The position numbers and the translations under genes are program-made. The notes below the pieces were generated by a model. The model saw only the letters and a program-made list of their open reading frames with translations, was not told where the DNA came from and made no database searches. This document shows positions 47,803 through 56,675 of a DNA stretch of 64,000 bases, piece by piece. Location: positions 7,378,001 to 7,442,000 of the forward strand of contig OW818684.1 of NCBI GenBank assembly GCA_942493135.1, given 5' to 3'. Positions within the stretch are counted from its first letter, which is position 1; every line of letters starts with the position of its first letter. Source of the DNA: Planctellipticum sp942493135. GTDB taxonomy: Bacteria; Planctomycetota; Planctomycetia; Planctomycetales; Planctomycetaceae.

Positions 47803-49742
47803 TACTTGTAGCTCCTCGTTCCCAGCGGGCAGTCGTGGAATTCCAGCGGCTCCTTGTTCAGCGTCGGCCGATTGCCGACGCCGTTGAAGCCCCAGGCGGC
47901 CACGTAGCAGAAGTTGGCGTCGTCTCGCTGGCACTCGCCTTCGTCCGTCTGGTGCTCTTCGCGGAAATGGCCGCCGCACGATTCATCGCGGTTGAGCGCG
48001 TCGAGCGCCAGCAGTTCGCCGAACTCCAGGAAGTCGGCGACGCGGCCAGCATGTTCCAGATTCTGGTTGAACGCGTCGCCGGTCCCCAGCACCTTCACAT
48101 CCTGCCAGAACTCCTCGCGAAGCTGGCGGATCAGTTCGATGGCTTCGGTCAGGCTCTGGGCCGTGCGGGCCATGCCGACGTGGTCCCACATGATCTTGCC
48201 GAGCGCCCGGTGGAACTGCTCGACCGTCCGGGTGCCGTTCGGCTTCACCAGCCGCTCGGTCCGCGCCCGGCTCTCGACCATCGCCTCTTTCATGGCGGGA
48301 TGGTCATTCGACACCTTCGCCAGCTTCTTGCTCGCCAGGTGATCGCCGATCGTGTAGGGAATGACGAAGTACCCGTCGGCGAGTCCCTGCATCAGGGCGC
48401 TGGCCCCCAGCCGGTTCGCCCCGTGGTCGGAGAAGTTGGCTTCTCCCAGCACGTAGAGACCGGGAACGTTACTCTGCAGGTTGTAGTCGACCCACAGGCC
48501 GCCCATCGTGTAGTGCACTGCGGGGTAGATCCGCATCGGCACTTTGTACGGGTTCTCGCCGGTGATCTTGTCGTACATGTGGAACAGATTGCCGTACTTG
48601 GCGCGGATCACCGCTTCGCCGTCCCGCTTAATCGCGGCCGCGAAATCCAGGTAGACGGACTGCTTCGATTCCCCCACGCCGAAGCCGGCGTCGCAACGTT
48701 CCTTGGCGGCCCGCGACGAGATATCGCGCGGGGCCAGGTTGCCGTAGGCGGGGTAGCGACGTTCGAGGTAGTAGTCCCGTTCGTCTTCGGGGATCTGATC
48801 GGGCGACCGCGTATCGCCGGCCTTCGTCGGCACCCAGACGCGGCCGTCGTTTCGGAGGCTTTCGCTCATCAGCGTCAGTTTGGACTGATGGTCGCCGCTG
48901 ACCGGGATGCAGGTAGGATGGATCTGCGTGTAACAGGGGTTGGCGAAGTAGGCCCCCCGCTTGTGACACCGCCACGCCGCGGTCACGTTGCAGCTCTTGG
49001 CGTTCGTCGACAGATAGTAGACGTTGCCGTAGCCGCCGGTCGCCAGCACGACTGCGTCGCCGACGTACGACTCGAACTGTCCGGTCACCAGGTTGCGGAC
49101 GATGATCCCGCGAGCGTTGCCGTCGATGACCACCAGATCCAGCATTTCCCGCCGCGGGAAGACTTTGACTTTGCCGGCGTTGACCTGCCGCATCATCGAC
49201 TGATACGCGCCCAGCAGGAGCTGCTGCCCGGTCTGGCCGCGGCAGTAGAAGGTCCGGGAGACGAGCGCTCCGCCGAACGAGCGGTTGGCCAGCGTGCCGC
49301 CGTATTCGCGGGCGAAGGGGACTCCCTGGCCGACGCACTGGTCGATGATCTGGGTGCTGAGCTGGGCCAGGCGATAGACGTTGGACTCGCGGGCCCGCCA
49401 CTCGCCCCCTTTGACCGTGTCGTAGAACAGCCGCCACGCGCTGTCGCCGTCGTTCTGGTAGTTCTTGGCGGCGTTGATCCCCCCCTGGGCGGCGATGCTG
49501 TGCGCCCGGCGGGGGGTGTCCTGCACGCAGAAGGAGAGGACGTTATAGCCCAGTTCCGCCAGCGACGCGGCGGCGGAACCGCCCGCCAGGCCCGTCCCCA
49601 CCACGATGACCGTGTGCCGGCGCTTGTTGTTCGGACTGACCAGCTTCAGCTCGCGCTTGTGCGTTTCCCAGCGGTTCGCGATGTCTCCCGTCGGACAGCG
49701 TCCATCGAGGACACCGGTCCCGGCTTCAAGTAGCGTCGCCAT
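47802..49742 (-). CDS. sdhA: Succinate dehydrogenase flavoprotein subunit
   Basis: The 646-residue protein oxidises succinate to fumarate. The FAD-binding motif is VVGTGLAGGSAAASLAELGY. The FAD-linked histidine lies in AHSIAAQGGINAAKNYQNDGDS. Active-site words HPTCIPVSGDHQSKLTLMSESLRNDG, the arginine of RYPAYGNLAPRDI, and HYTMGGLWVDYN are present. It follows the B. subtilis/epsilon-type group, in keeping with a single cytochrome b subunit. The start was set at 49742 (MATLLEAG) rather than 49763. It is between sdhC (107-base gap) and sdhB (one-base overlap). Confidence 0.96.
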
Positions 49743-49849
49743 GACGATTGCAGTCCTCTCCACTCACCGATTTCGGAATCTGCGTTTGTGCTGTCGCGGC
49801 AAAGGCCGTGCGGAATACGTTCAACGATTGGCGGCAGGCCGCTGTTCAC

Positions 49850-50632
49850 CTAAGGATGCGTCTCTGCGGAGGCCGCCGGCTGCGGTTTTGCCGCCAAGTC
49901 CGGCACCAGCACCGGCAGCGACGCGAACCCTGCTCCAATGACGACTGCGAAGAGGATTCCGATCACCTTGATCAACGGCGTGTATTTCGGGTGCGACAGC
50001 CCCAGCGACTGGAAAGCGCTGGAAAAGCCGTGCGACAGGTGAAAGCCCAGGAAGACGGCTCCGATGATGTACATCACCCGGCTGAGCGGGTTGCTGAGTA
50101 CCATGACCACGACCTGATACTTGTTCGACGATTCGTCCGCGCCCGGTTCGACAAACTTCGCATAGTTGATGTCCGGGCGAATCTCCATCCGCAGATCGGC
50201 CAGATGCAACAGCACGAACGCCAGCACCACCGCTCCCGACAGAAACATCCAGTTGCTCGGCGGAAACGCCAGGCTCCGCTCAGGAATCTTCGATTCTTTC
50301 TTCGCGTAAGCCACCTTGCGGGCTTCGCGGTTCTCCAGCGTGGTCACGAACGCCAGGTAGATGTGCGCCAGAAACAGCAGCAGCAGGCCAAGTTCGATGA
50401 GCGGCAGCAGCTCCATGCTGTGGAGGAACGCTGCATACTTGTTGAAGGCGTGCTCGCCCGAGTACAGCAGCAGGTTCCCCGCGAGGTGTCCCGCCAGGAA
50501 GCCGCAGAGGAGCAGCCCGGTCACACCCATCACGAACTTGCGTCCGATCGACGAAGTGATCAGACGATGCGCCCACAAAAGATTGAGCTTTTCGAGCAGC
50601 GAGCCTTTCGGCTCAGCGGTCGCGGTCCCCAT
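49850..50632 (-). CDS. sdhC: Succinate dehydrogenase cytochrome b subunit
   Basis: The 260-residue membrane protein has five predicted transmembrane helices (ITSSIGRKFVMGVTGLLLCGF, LPLIELGLLLLFLAHIYLAF, WMFLSGAVVLAFVLLHLAD, VMYIIGAVFLGFHLSHGF, VIGILFAVVIGAGFASL). Heme-ligand histidines are in GHLAGNL, AHIYLAF, LHLAD and FHLSHG. One five-helix subunit with two b-hemes is the arrangement of the B. subtilis-type enzymes that use menaquinone. The start at 50632 was chosen because the upstream frame crosses a promoter and hairpin. It heads the sdhC-A-B operon. Confidence 0.93.
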   Translation of the reverse strand: MGTATAEPKGSLLEKLNLLWAHRLITSSIGRKFVMGVTGLLLCGFLAGHLAGNLLLYSGEHAFNKYAAFLHSMELLPLIELGLLLLFLAHIYLAFVTTLENREARKVAYAKKESKIPERSLAFPPSNWMFLSGAVVLAFVLLHLADLRMEIRPDINYAKFVEPGADESSNKYQVVVMVLSNPLSRVMYIIGAVFLGFHLSHGFSSAFQSLGLSHPKYTPLIKVIGILFAVVIGAGFASLPVLVPDLAAKPQPAASAETHP

Positions 50633-50673
50633 TGACGACACGTCTCCGCGGCTGTCAGCCAGTCTGGGTTTCA

Positions 50674-50698
50674 AGGCCCCGTCGTCTTGATGGGGCCT
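50674..50698 (-). promoter_or_regulatory. Hairpin in the sdhC leader
   Basis: A 7-base GC-rich stem (50674-50680 with 50692-50698) has an 11-base loop. If the promoter at 50721-50749 is used, the stem falls inside the untranslated leader, about 40-65 bases before the sdhC start. Possible roles are RNA stability or attenuation; there is no strong U run. Confidence 0.4.
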
Positions 50699-50720
50699 GC
50701 TGTTTTGCCTTGACATCGGA

Positions 50721-50749
50721 ATTATAGAGATGCCCGCGCCAACTGCCAA
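50721..50749 (-). promoter_or_regulatory. Sigma-70-type promoter of the sdh operon
   Basis: Read on the minus strand: TTGGCA (50744-50749), a 17-base spacer, and a perfect TATAAT (50721-50726). Transcription would begin near 50714, giving a leader of about 82 bases before sdhC. It is the best consensus promoter noticed in the window. Confidence 0.6.
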
Positions 50750-50877
50750 CCACACCGGAGAAGAGTTTTCAACCAGTTGATCTCCGTTTCGTCAGCGCCT
50801 ACGAATTTCCGAAACTCGAAGCACCAAATTCCAAACAAATACGAAAATCTAAGCTCGAAAGCGGTAAACCCTGCGGG

Positions 50878-53118
50878 TCAGCGTTGCTTCCGCCCTTTCT
50901 TCGTCGGGCCGGTGTTCGAGCGTCGTTTGGGCTTTGCTTTTGCCGCGGGGGCATTGCCTTTTCGGCCGGCCGGATGTTTTTTCGAACCGATGCCGGTTTC
51001 CTTTTCCACCAGGCGGAAATCGAGCATGCGCTTCTGCTCGTTGACCGCCGCCACGCGCACCTTCACCAGATCGCCTAACCGGAACACCGTCCCGTGCCGC
51101 CGGCCGGTCAGGGTGTGCGACTTCTTGTCGTAGTCGTACATGTCGTCCCGGAGGGAGCTGATGTGCACCAGCCCTTCCGCCGGCAGCTCGATGCCCATCA
51201 CGAAGAGGCCGAAGGTCTCGACGCCGGTGACGGTGGCTTCCAGTTCCAGGCCGATTCGCGACGACAGGTACGACAGGAGCTTGATCTTAACCAGCTCGCG
51301 CTCGGCCTGTTCCGCCCGGCGTTCGGTGTCCGAGCACTGTAGACCCAGGGCCAGCAGGTCGGCCTCATTGGGACCGCGCGGCTTCCGCTTGGCGATCACG
51401 TCGTTCAGCAGACGGTGAATCGTCAGGTCCGGATACCGGCGGATCGGACTGGTGAAGTGGCAATAATCGTCTTCGGCGAGGGCGTAATGGCCGATGTCCT
51501 GCGGACTGTACTCGGCCCGTTTCAAGCTTCGCAGCACGGCATAGCTGACGGCGAATTCCGTCGGCTCCCCTTTGACGGACTTCAGCAGCTCCTGCAGATC
51601 GCCCCGTCCCGGCAGCGGTCGGATTTCCAGGTCGAGCGACTTCACGAACTCCGCCAGGAGCGCCAGCTTCTTCTCGTCGGGTGACGCATGCACCCGCTTG
51701 AGCGACGGCACACCCTGCTTCGTCAGCGCCTGTGCGACCGCGATGTTCGCCGCCAGCATGAACTCTTCGATGATCTGATGGCTGACGTCGTGGACCGTCC
51801 GGTGCGCCCCGGCGACCGTCCCCTTCTTGTCGAAGTCGAGCTTGACCTCGGGCATATCCATTTCGAGGGCGCCCCGGACGAACCGCCGGCGGCGCAGGAT
51901 CATCGCCAGCTCGTGCATCCGGGTGAGCAGGGCGCGGACCTTCGCGCTGGCCGTCGCGTGATGCGCCTCGGGATCGTCGAGGATCGGCTTGACCTGCTCA
52001 TAGGCGAACCGCTTGACCACCTTGATCGCCGAGTTCGCGAAGTCCGAGTGGAGCGGCACCCCCTGCGGGTCGAACTCGATGAACGCGCTCTTGGTGAACC
52101 GTACTTTGCCCTGTTGCAGACTTGCGAGGGCGTTGGAGATCACCTCCGGCAGCATCGGGATGACTTTGTCCGGAAGATAGACGCTGTTCCCGCGGAGCTT
52201 CGCCTCGCGGTCCAAAACCGAGCCTTCGCGGACAAAGTGGGCGACGTCGGCGATGTGGACCCCCAGCCGCCAGTGTCCTTTGGCGTCTTTCTCCAGCGAA
52301 ATCGCGTCGTCGAAGTCTCGGGCGTCGACCGGGTCGATCGTGATGATCGTCTCGTGCGTCAGATCCAGCCGGCCCTGCAGGTTGCCTTCGTCAAAGTTCT
52401 GTGCCTGCAGCCGGGCCTCTTCGAGCACCTCTTCGGGGAACTCGTCCGGCAGCTCGAACTGGTGGATCACCGACAGCAGGTCCACACCCGGCTCGCCCCG
52501 CTGACCGAGGACCTTGGTCAGCACCCCTTCGCCCGGCTCGCCAGCGGACGGATAGCGGAGCATCTCGATGACGACTTTATCGTCCGGCTGCGCCCCCTTG
52601 GCCCCCGGGTCACCGACGGCGATCGGCTCGTCAATCTGGCCTCCGTCCAGCAGGACGTACCCCTGGCCTTTCCGTTCGTGATAGGTCCCCACGAAGGCGT
52701 TCGTGGCCCGCGTCAGGATCTCGACGACACGACCGCACCGCTGGCCCCGGATGCCGCGGCGGCTGATCGGTTCGACCAGCACTTCGTCGCGGGAAAACGC
52801 CGTCCCCACGTCGGAGGCCCCGATGAACAGAGATTCCCCCGGCCCCAAGACCGTCGGGTCGGCCGGGGTGAAGTAGGCCCCGCCGGTTCGCGTGCGGCGG
52901 ATCGTTCCCTGCAGCAGGTTCTCGGCCTTCCGCGGCCGGAGCAGTCCGTTCGAGGCCCGCTGCAGTTGTCCCTGCGTGACGAGCTGCTCGACCGCCTCTT
53001 TGAAGGCAGCCTGTTCTTTCTTCGGAACCAGGAGCAGCCGGGCCAGCTCCTTGGTCCGCTGCGGGCGCCCTTCGGGGCTGCGGAAGAAGTCCAGGATCTG
53101 CCGGCTGTATTCCGTCAC
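50878..53118 (-). CDS. rnr: Ribonuclease R (3'-5' exoribonuclease)
   Basis: The 746-residue protein has an N-terminal helix-turn-helix (about 1-65), two cold-shock domains (about 70-230), the RNB catalytic domain from about 255-580 (IDPVDARDFDDAI with catalytic aspartates, RYPDLTIHR), an S1 domain (about 620-705, ATVTGVETFGLFV), and a Lys/Arg-rich tail. It degrades structured RNA processively. It starts with GTG one base after the stop of the YhaM-like gene, so the two are probably co-translated. The length is normal. A leucine-rich helical N-terminus (EYSRQILDFFRSP) supports the start. Confidence 0.95.
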   Translation of the reverse strand: MTEYSRQILDFFRSPEGRPQRTKELARLLLVPKKEQAAFKEAVEQLVTQGQLQRASNGLLRPRKAENLLQGTIRRTRTGGAYFTPADPTVLGPGESLFIGASDVGTAFSRDEVLVEPISRRGIRGQRCGRVVEILTRATNAFVGTYHERKGQGYVLLDGGQIDEPIAVGDPGAKGAQPDDKVVIEMLRYPSAGEPGEGVLTKVLGQRGEPGVDLLSVIHQFELPDEFPEEVLEEARLQAQNFDEGNLQGRLDLTHETIITIDPVDARDFDDAISLEKDAKGHWRLGVHIADVAHFVREGSVLDREAKLRGNSVYLPDKVIPMLPEVISNALASLQQGKVRFTKSAFIEFDPQGVPLHSDFANSAIKVVKRFAYEQVKPILDDPEAHHATASAKVRALLTRMHELAMILRRRRFVRGALEMDMPEVKLDFDKKGTVAGAHRTVHDVSHQIIEEFMLAANIAVAQALTKQGVPSLKRVHASPDEKKLALLAEFVKSLDLEIRPLPGRGDLQELLKSVKGEPTEFAVSYAVLRSLKRAEYSPQDIGHYALAEDDYCHFTSPIRRYPDLTIHRLLNDVIAKRKPRGPNEADLLALGLQCSDTERRAEQAERELVKIKLLSYLSSRIGLELEATVTGVETFGLFVMGIELPAEGLVHISSLRDDMYDYDKKSHTLTGRRHGTVFRLGDLVKVRVAAVNEQKRMLDFRLVEKETGIGSKKHPAGRKGNAPAAKAKPKRRSNTGPTKKGRKQR

Positions 53119-53119
53119 G

Positions 53120-54088
53120 TCAGCTCCGTTTGCCCTTGAAGATCTTGCGGTCCAGCCGCGGCAGGAACAGCGTCCAGGCCGACTGGCTGTTCGGGTCGTC
53201 GTCGATCGCCCGCTGGAACTCGTGCAGCTTGGCGTCGAGCAGGTCGATGCAGTGCAGCGCCATCGCCTCGGGGGTCATCGGCAGCCGCGGACTGCCGAAT
53301 TCGTACGACCCGTGATGGCTGAGAATCATGTGCTTCAAACGGAGTGTCAGTTCCGCGGGGAACGGTTCCGCGGTCAGCTCTTCGACCCGTCGGATCTTCT
53401 CATTGAGCATCTCGACGCCAATCACCAAGTGCCCGATGAGCTGCCCTTCGTCGGTGTACGTAAAGCCCGATTCGGTGCTCAGTTCCCGCGTTTTTCCGAG
53501 GTCGTGCAGGAACACGCCGGTCAACAGCAGCTCTTCGTCGAGCTGCGGGTAAACTTCGCAGATCCGCCGGGCCGATTCCATCAGCGTCAGCATGTGCTCC
53601 AGCAGCCCGCCCACATAGGCATGGTGGGCCTTCACCCCCGCCGGGACGGAGCAGAGCGCCTGCACGAGGGCGTCGTCGAGGAGGTAGCATTCCATCAGCG
53701 ACCGCAGGTGCGGGTTCTCGAAGCTCAGCAGATGCAGGCGGACCTTCTGCAGCCATTCTTCGATGTGCTGGGCCGAAACCAGCTCGAAATCGAGCGGGTC
53801 GATCAGGTCGGCGGAGACGGGGTCGATGTGGCTCAGGATGAGCTGCAGCACCCCCTGAAAAAGCTGGACTTTGCCGCGGATGCGAGCGTATCCGCCGCTC
53901 TGAATCCCCGAAACGCCTTCTTCGGTGACGTTCCACATCCGGCCGTTGATCATGCCCGATTTGTCGCGGAGATCGACCGAGAGGTACAGGGCGGCGTTCC
54001 GGTTGGCCCGCAACTGGCGGTCGGCGATAAAGTAGACCTCTTCGACCAGTTCACCGTCTTTGAGGTCCGTCACAAAACGACGAGGCAT
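53120..54088 (-). CDS. YhaM-like 3'-5' exoribonuclease (OB fold + HD domain)
   Basis: The 322-residue protein begins with an OB-fold nucleic-acid-binding domain (about 12-95, SVDLRDKSGMINGRMWNV). The HD-type hydrolase domain (about 150-300) has HHAYVGGLLEHM, HDLGKTREL and ILSHHGSYEFGSPRLPMTPEA. This is the domain set of YhaM/CBF1, an exoribonuclease that trims short RNA 3' ends. A start at 54088 (MPRRFVTDL) fits the family; the upstream frame runs into a dispersed repeat. It precedes rnr with one base between, so two 3'-5' exoribonucleases share one transcript. Confidence 0.88.
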   Translation of the reverse strand: MPRRFVTDLKDGELVEEVYFIADRQLRANRNAALYLSVDLRDKSGMINGRMWNVTEEGVSGIQSGGYARIRGKVQLFQGVLQLILSHIDPVSADLIDPLDFELVSAQHIEEWLQKVRLHLLSFENPHLRSLMECYLLDDALVQALCSVPAGVKAHHAYVGGLLEHMLTLMESARRICEVYPQLDEELLLTGVFLHDLGKTRELSTESGFTYTDEGQLIGHLVIGVEMLNEKIRRVEELTAEPFPAELTLRLKHMILSHHGSYEFGSPRLPMTPEAMALHCIDLLDAKLHEFQRAIDDDPNSQSAWTLFLPRLDRKIFKGKRS

Positions 54089-54178
54089 CAGGCATCCTGC
54101 GGCTGGAGTGTGCAAGTGGATGCCGGCGATTGTAGGGGAATCGGGGGCGGAGCGGAACCGAGGGGGGGGTGGAACAGA

Positions 54179-54285
54179 AGATCTCTCGCAGAGACGCAGA
54201 GGGGAGCGCAGAGGCCGCAGAGAAAAGAAGATTTCACGCCAAGACGCAAAGGGGACGCAAAGACGCAAGATAGAGAGAAAATGGA
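54179..54285. repeat. Purine-rich dispersed repeat, copy 2
   Basis: Words AGATCTCTCGCAGAGACGC, GCAGAGGCCGCAGAG, AAGATTTCACGCCAAGACGC and AAAGACGCAA match the copies at 56519-56601 and 61889-61983. It lies upstream of the YhaM-like gene and gives a spurious open frame in its antisense. Confidence 0.8.
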
Positions 54286-54304
54286 ACGAAGACTCGTGAC
54301 GGCC

Positions 54305-54378
54305 CATTCCGGGTTTTCATCCCGAAGGAATGGCAGAAAGTCGCCGGGAGTTGAGGAGCGCAGCGACGACACCCCTGG
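54305..54378. repeat. Two-hairpin element in a spacer
   Basis: CATTCC (54305-54310) pairs with GGAATG (54327-54332) around an inner GGG/CCC stem. A second imperfect hairpin follows (about 54344-54378, CCGGGAGT with ACACCCCTGG, loop TGAGGAGCGCAGCGACG). A fragment with similar words (CCGGGCTTTCATCC) occurs near 56626. The 504-base spacer between the YhaM-like gene and the lipoprotein gene holds only this, the purine-rich repeat and the hairpin at 54519-54548; no gene was seen. Confidence 0.5.
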
Positions 54379-54518
54379 AACTCATGAAGAGGCGCGCCGA
54401 CACTGGAGGGGTCGCAGAATCATTGCCGGCCGAGGCCGTTCGTCAGCAACTTCATCCGCCCGTCTCGGGAGACGGTTTGCTCGCGGGTGCGACGTATCCC
54501 TTCGATGCTTGAGATGAG

Positions 54519-54548
54519 CCCTGCTGGTCCGCGGACGGTCCAGCAGGG
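54519..54548 (-). terminator. Possible terminator hairpin of the lipoprotein gene
   Basis: A 9-base stem (54519-54527 with 54540-54548, CCCTGCTGG/CCAGCAGGG) lies about 45 bases after the lipoprotein stop codon. There is no clear U run, so the call is tentative. Confidence 0.45.
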
Positions 54549-54592
54549 GTGCCTGGCATTAACCGTTCGATGATCGGCGTCTGACGCGCGCC

Positions 54593-55066
54593 TTAGCGGC
54601 TCTTCAGTTCAAACTTCAGCTCGCCGGCGGGATGAGGGACTTCGGCCTTGAGGGTGGTCTGGTCGAAGCTACTGTAACGGGGCGGCAGCGACTCCACCGC
54701 TCCCAGGTCGGCAGGGGGAACATCAGGATTCGGCAGAATGGCCAGCCCCCGACTGTCCACCAGCCGACTGACGACAACCCCATAAGTCCCCGCCGGCGCT
54801 CCGGTCGGGCCGTGCGGGTGCTTCAACTCAAATCGTCCGTCGTCGTCGGTGACCCCGGAGCACTCGATGCCCTTGGTCCCCTGACTCGGAACAAACAGGA
54901 TGGAGGCGGCCACCAGCGGCTTCCCGTCCAGCAGCACAACCCCGGAAACCGGCACCGTCTCGGGAACCGGCGGAAGCGAACTTCCGCCCTGACACCCCGA
55001 CAGACTCAGCGAGAGAAGAACGAGGCCGACTCGCAATTGGCATGACAGACGCGACGCTGACAACAT
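54593..55066 (-). CDS. Small lipoprotein with carboxypeptidase regulatory-like domain
   Basis: The 157-residue protein has a lipoprotein signal (LVLLSLSLSGCQGG). A short linker precedes a transthyretin/Ig-like carboxypeptidase-regulatory fold: VSGVVLLDGKPLVAASILF, TDDDGRFELKHP, APAGTYGVVVSR. Such small lipoproteins are usually encoded right after DUF1559 genes in planctomycetes, as here; the DUF1559 gene ends about 210 bases upstream on the same strand. The start was set at 55066 (MLSASRLS), which gives the signal peptide; a longer frame is not plausible. Function unknown, surface-located. Confidence 0.85.
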   Translation of the reverse strand: MLSASRLSCQLRVGLVLLSLSLSGCQGGSSLPPVPETVPVSGVVLLDGKPLVAASILFVPSQGTKGIECSGVTDDDGRFELKHPHGPTGAPAGTYGVVVSRLVDSRGLAILPNPDVPPADLGAVESLPPRYSSFDQTTLKAEVPHPAGELKFELKSR

Positions 55067-55274
55067 TTTGGCGGACTCAGCCTCAAAATACGGAGTGGTA
55101 AGCAAGAAAACGTCCATGGAATCCGGTTCGGCGAGCTTGCCGGAGGGAGGCCAAGCCTCTGACCTCCACTCCGGACTTGCTCAACGCCCGCTGCCGCTTG
55201 CGATCTCCGGCACGTTCTACCCGGCCGCACGGACGCAACGGGAAAGCGACAGCCCTCGGCCCCCGGGACCGCAT

Positions 55275-56210
55275 TTAGAACTCGCCGAGGACGGTGCCGT
55301 CGGCGATATACGCCAGGCGCTGGCGGGTCGACGTGTCGATGTTTTCGGAGATGAACCGGACAGCGCCGTCGGCCATGAGCACGTGGATGCCGCCCGTGTG
55401 AAGGCTGCCGGGGCGGGACCAGCTTCCCAGGCGACCCACGATCGACGGCTGACCGGTGTAGGTCCAGTCGTTGATACGCTGTCCTACCAGATCGATGCCC
55501 GGCATGACCCAGCCGCGATATCCCCACGCGGCATTTCGACCGTTGTAGACGGTGAATGTCGTCTCGGCCATGGCGACTGTATTGCTCGATCCGTCGGTGA
55601 TTGCGGAGATCTGACACTTGCTGGAATCGCCGAACATGCGACGGGTCGTCGATGGATAGGTCGCCCAGTTCTCACAGGTGTTGTAGTAGGGCGCGGTGCT
55701 GAAATCGTAGGACGTCTTGGCGCCGCCCGTTCCGGTGTTCGTCGCGGAGATTCCATAGTGCGCCGTCGCTTCGGCCATCAGCACCGCCCCCGACTCCGAC
55801 GGACAGACCAGCGCCGTGAGCACCGTCTTGACGGCGGCGGCGTTGCCGTTGGTCGTCGGATCGCTGGTAGCGGCGCCAACTCCCATCGACACGTAGGTGG
55901 AAAAGGCGCCGCTGAAATTCATCGTGTTGTAGAGCGGCCCCTGGTCGAAGTAGGGGAGCAGGAATGACAGCCCGTTCGTGTTGAGCAGCGGCGTCGAGCA
56001 GCGGCCGACTGCGGAGGGGGGGAACGTCAACGCCGTGTCGTGATAGTTGTGCAGGGCCAGGCCGAGCTGTTTCAAGTTGTTCTTGCACTGAGTCCGACGA
56101 GCCGCCTCGCGCGCCTGCTGAACCGCCGGCAGCAGGAGGGCGATGAGAATTGCAATGATCGCAATCACGACCAGAAGTTCGATGAGCGTAAAGCCTCGAC
56201 GCGAAGTCAT
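55275..56210 (-). CDS. DUF1559 prepilin-like protein
   Basis: The 311-residue protein begins with a type IV pilin N-terminus (RRGFTLIELLVVIAIIAILI), whose Gly-Phe-Thr-Leu-Ile-Glu is the prepilin peptidase cleavage and methylation site. Family words follow: LLPAVQQAREAARRTQCKNN, LGLALHNYHD. The C-terminal HTGGIHVLMADGAVRFISE is the H-x9-DG motif of DUF1559. The family is greatly expanded in planctomycetes and may form pseudopilin-like surface structures; no assembly machinery is near. Its partner lipoprotein gene lies downstream. Length is normal. Confidence 0.95.
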   Translation of the reverse strand: MTSRRGFTLIELLVVIAIIAILIALLLPAVQQAREAARRTQCKNNLKQLGLALHNYHDTALTFPPSAVGRCSTPLLNTNGLSFLLPYFDQGPLYNTMNFSGAFSTYVSMGVGAATSDPTTNGNAAAVKTVLTALVCPSESGAVLMAEATAHYGISATNTGTGGAKTSYDFSTAPYYNTCENWATYPSTTRRMFGDSSKCQISAITDGSSNTVAMAETTFTVYNGRNAAWGYRGWVMPGIDLVGQRINDWTYTGQPSIVGRLGSWSRPGSLHTGGIHVLMADGAVRFISENIDTSTRQRLAYIADGTVLGEF

Positions 56211-56518
56211 TCACAGACCTTTCAGGGAAATCAGTCAGGACCGGGGAAAAAGTGATTCAACGGCGGGATCGCGCGGTGGAACTGAATGCAGTTCTTCCGG
56301 CGAAGAGCGGTTTGCAGGCGGTATCGTTCAGAGAAAGGGCAAGTTCCATGCCGCATTGCCATCTTGCGCGGAAGAGCCTTCCGAATGTGAAGAACCGCGA
56401 CGGGGGAGGAGGCGATGCTGCCGCAGGAGTCGGCCAGGCGGGGAACGGACCTGTCGACAAACCGGGCATCGCTGCGGCATCGGCGGGCACTTCCGGGGGA
56501 GGGCCTGCCTGGAGGAGA

Positions 56519-56601
56519 AGATCGCTCGCAGAGGGGGCCGAGAATGCGGAGAAGATTTCACGCAAAGACGCAAAGGGGACGCAACGACGCAAGAAAAGAA
56601 G
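56519..56601. repeat. Purine-rich dispersed repeat, copy 3
   Basis: AGATCGCTCGCAGAGG, GAAGATTTCACGCAAAGACGC and AAAGGGGACGCAACGACGC match copies at 54179-54285 and 61889-61983. It occupies the 465-base spacer between the DUF1559 gene and the kinase gene together with a fragment of the 54305 element; no gene is supported there. Confidence 0.8.
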
Positions 56602-56675
56602 TCAGGTATGAGATGTCACGTCGATCCGGGCTTTCATCCATGAGTGGCAAGCATGCCATCCGGAACGAAAATCCC

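Noticed and set aside
47835..49733. 632-codon plus-strand frame opposite sdhA
   Set aside because: Antisense of a certain gene; no motif.
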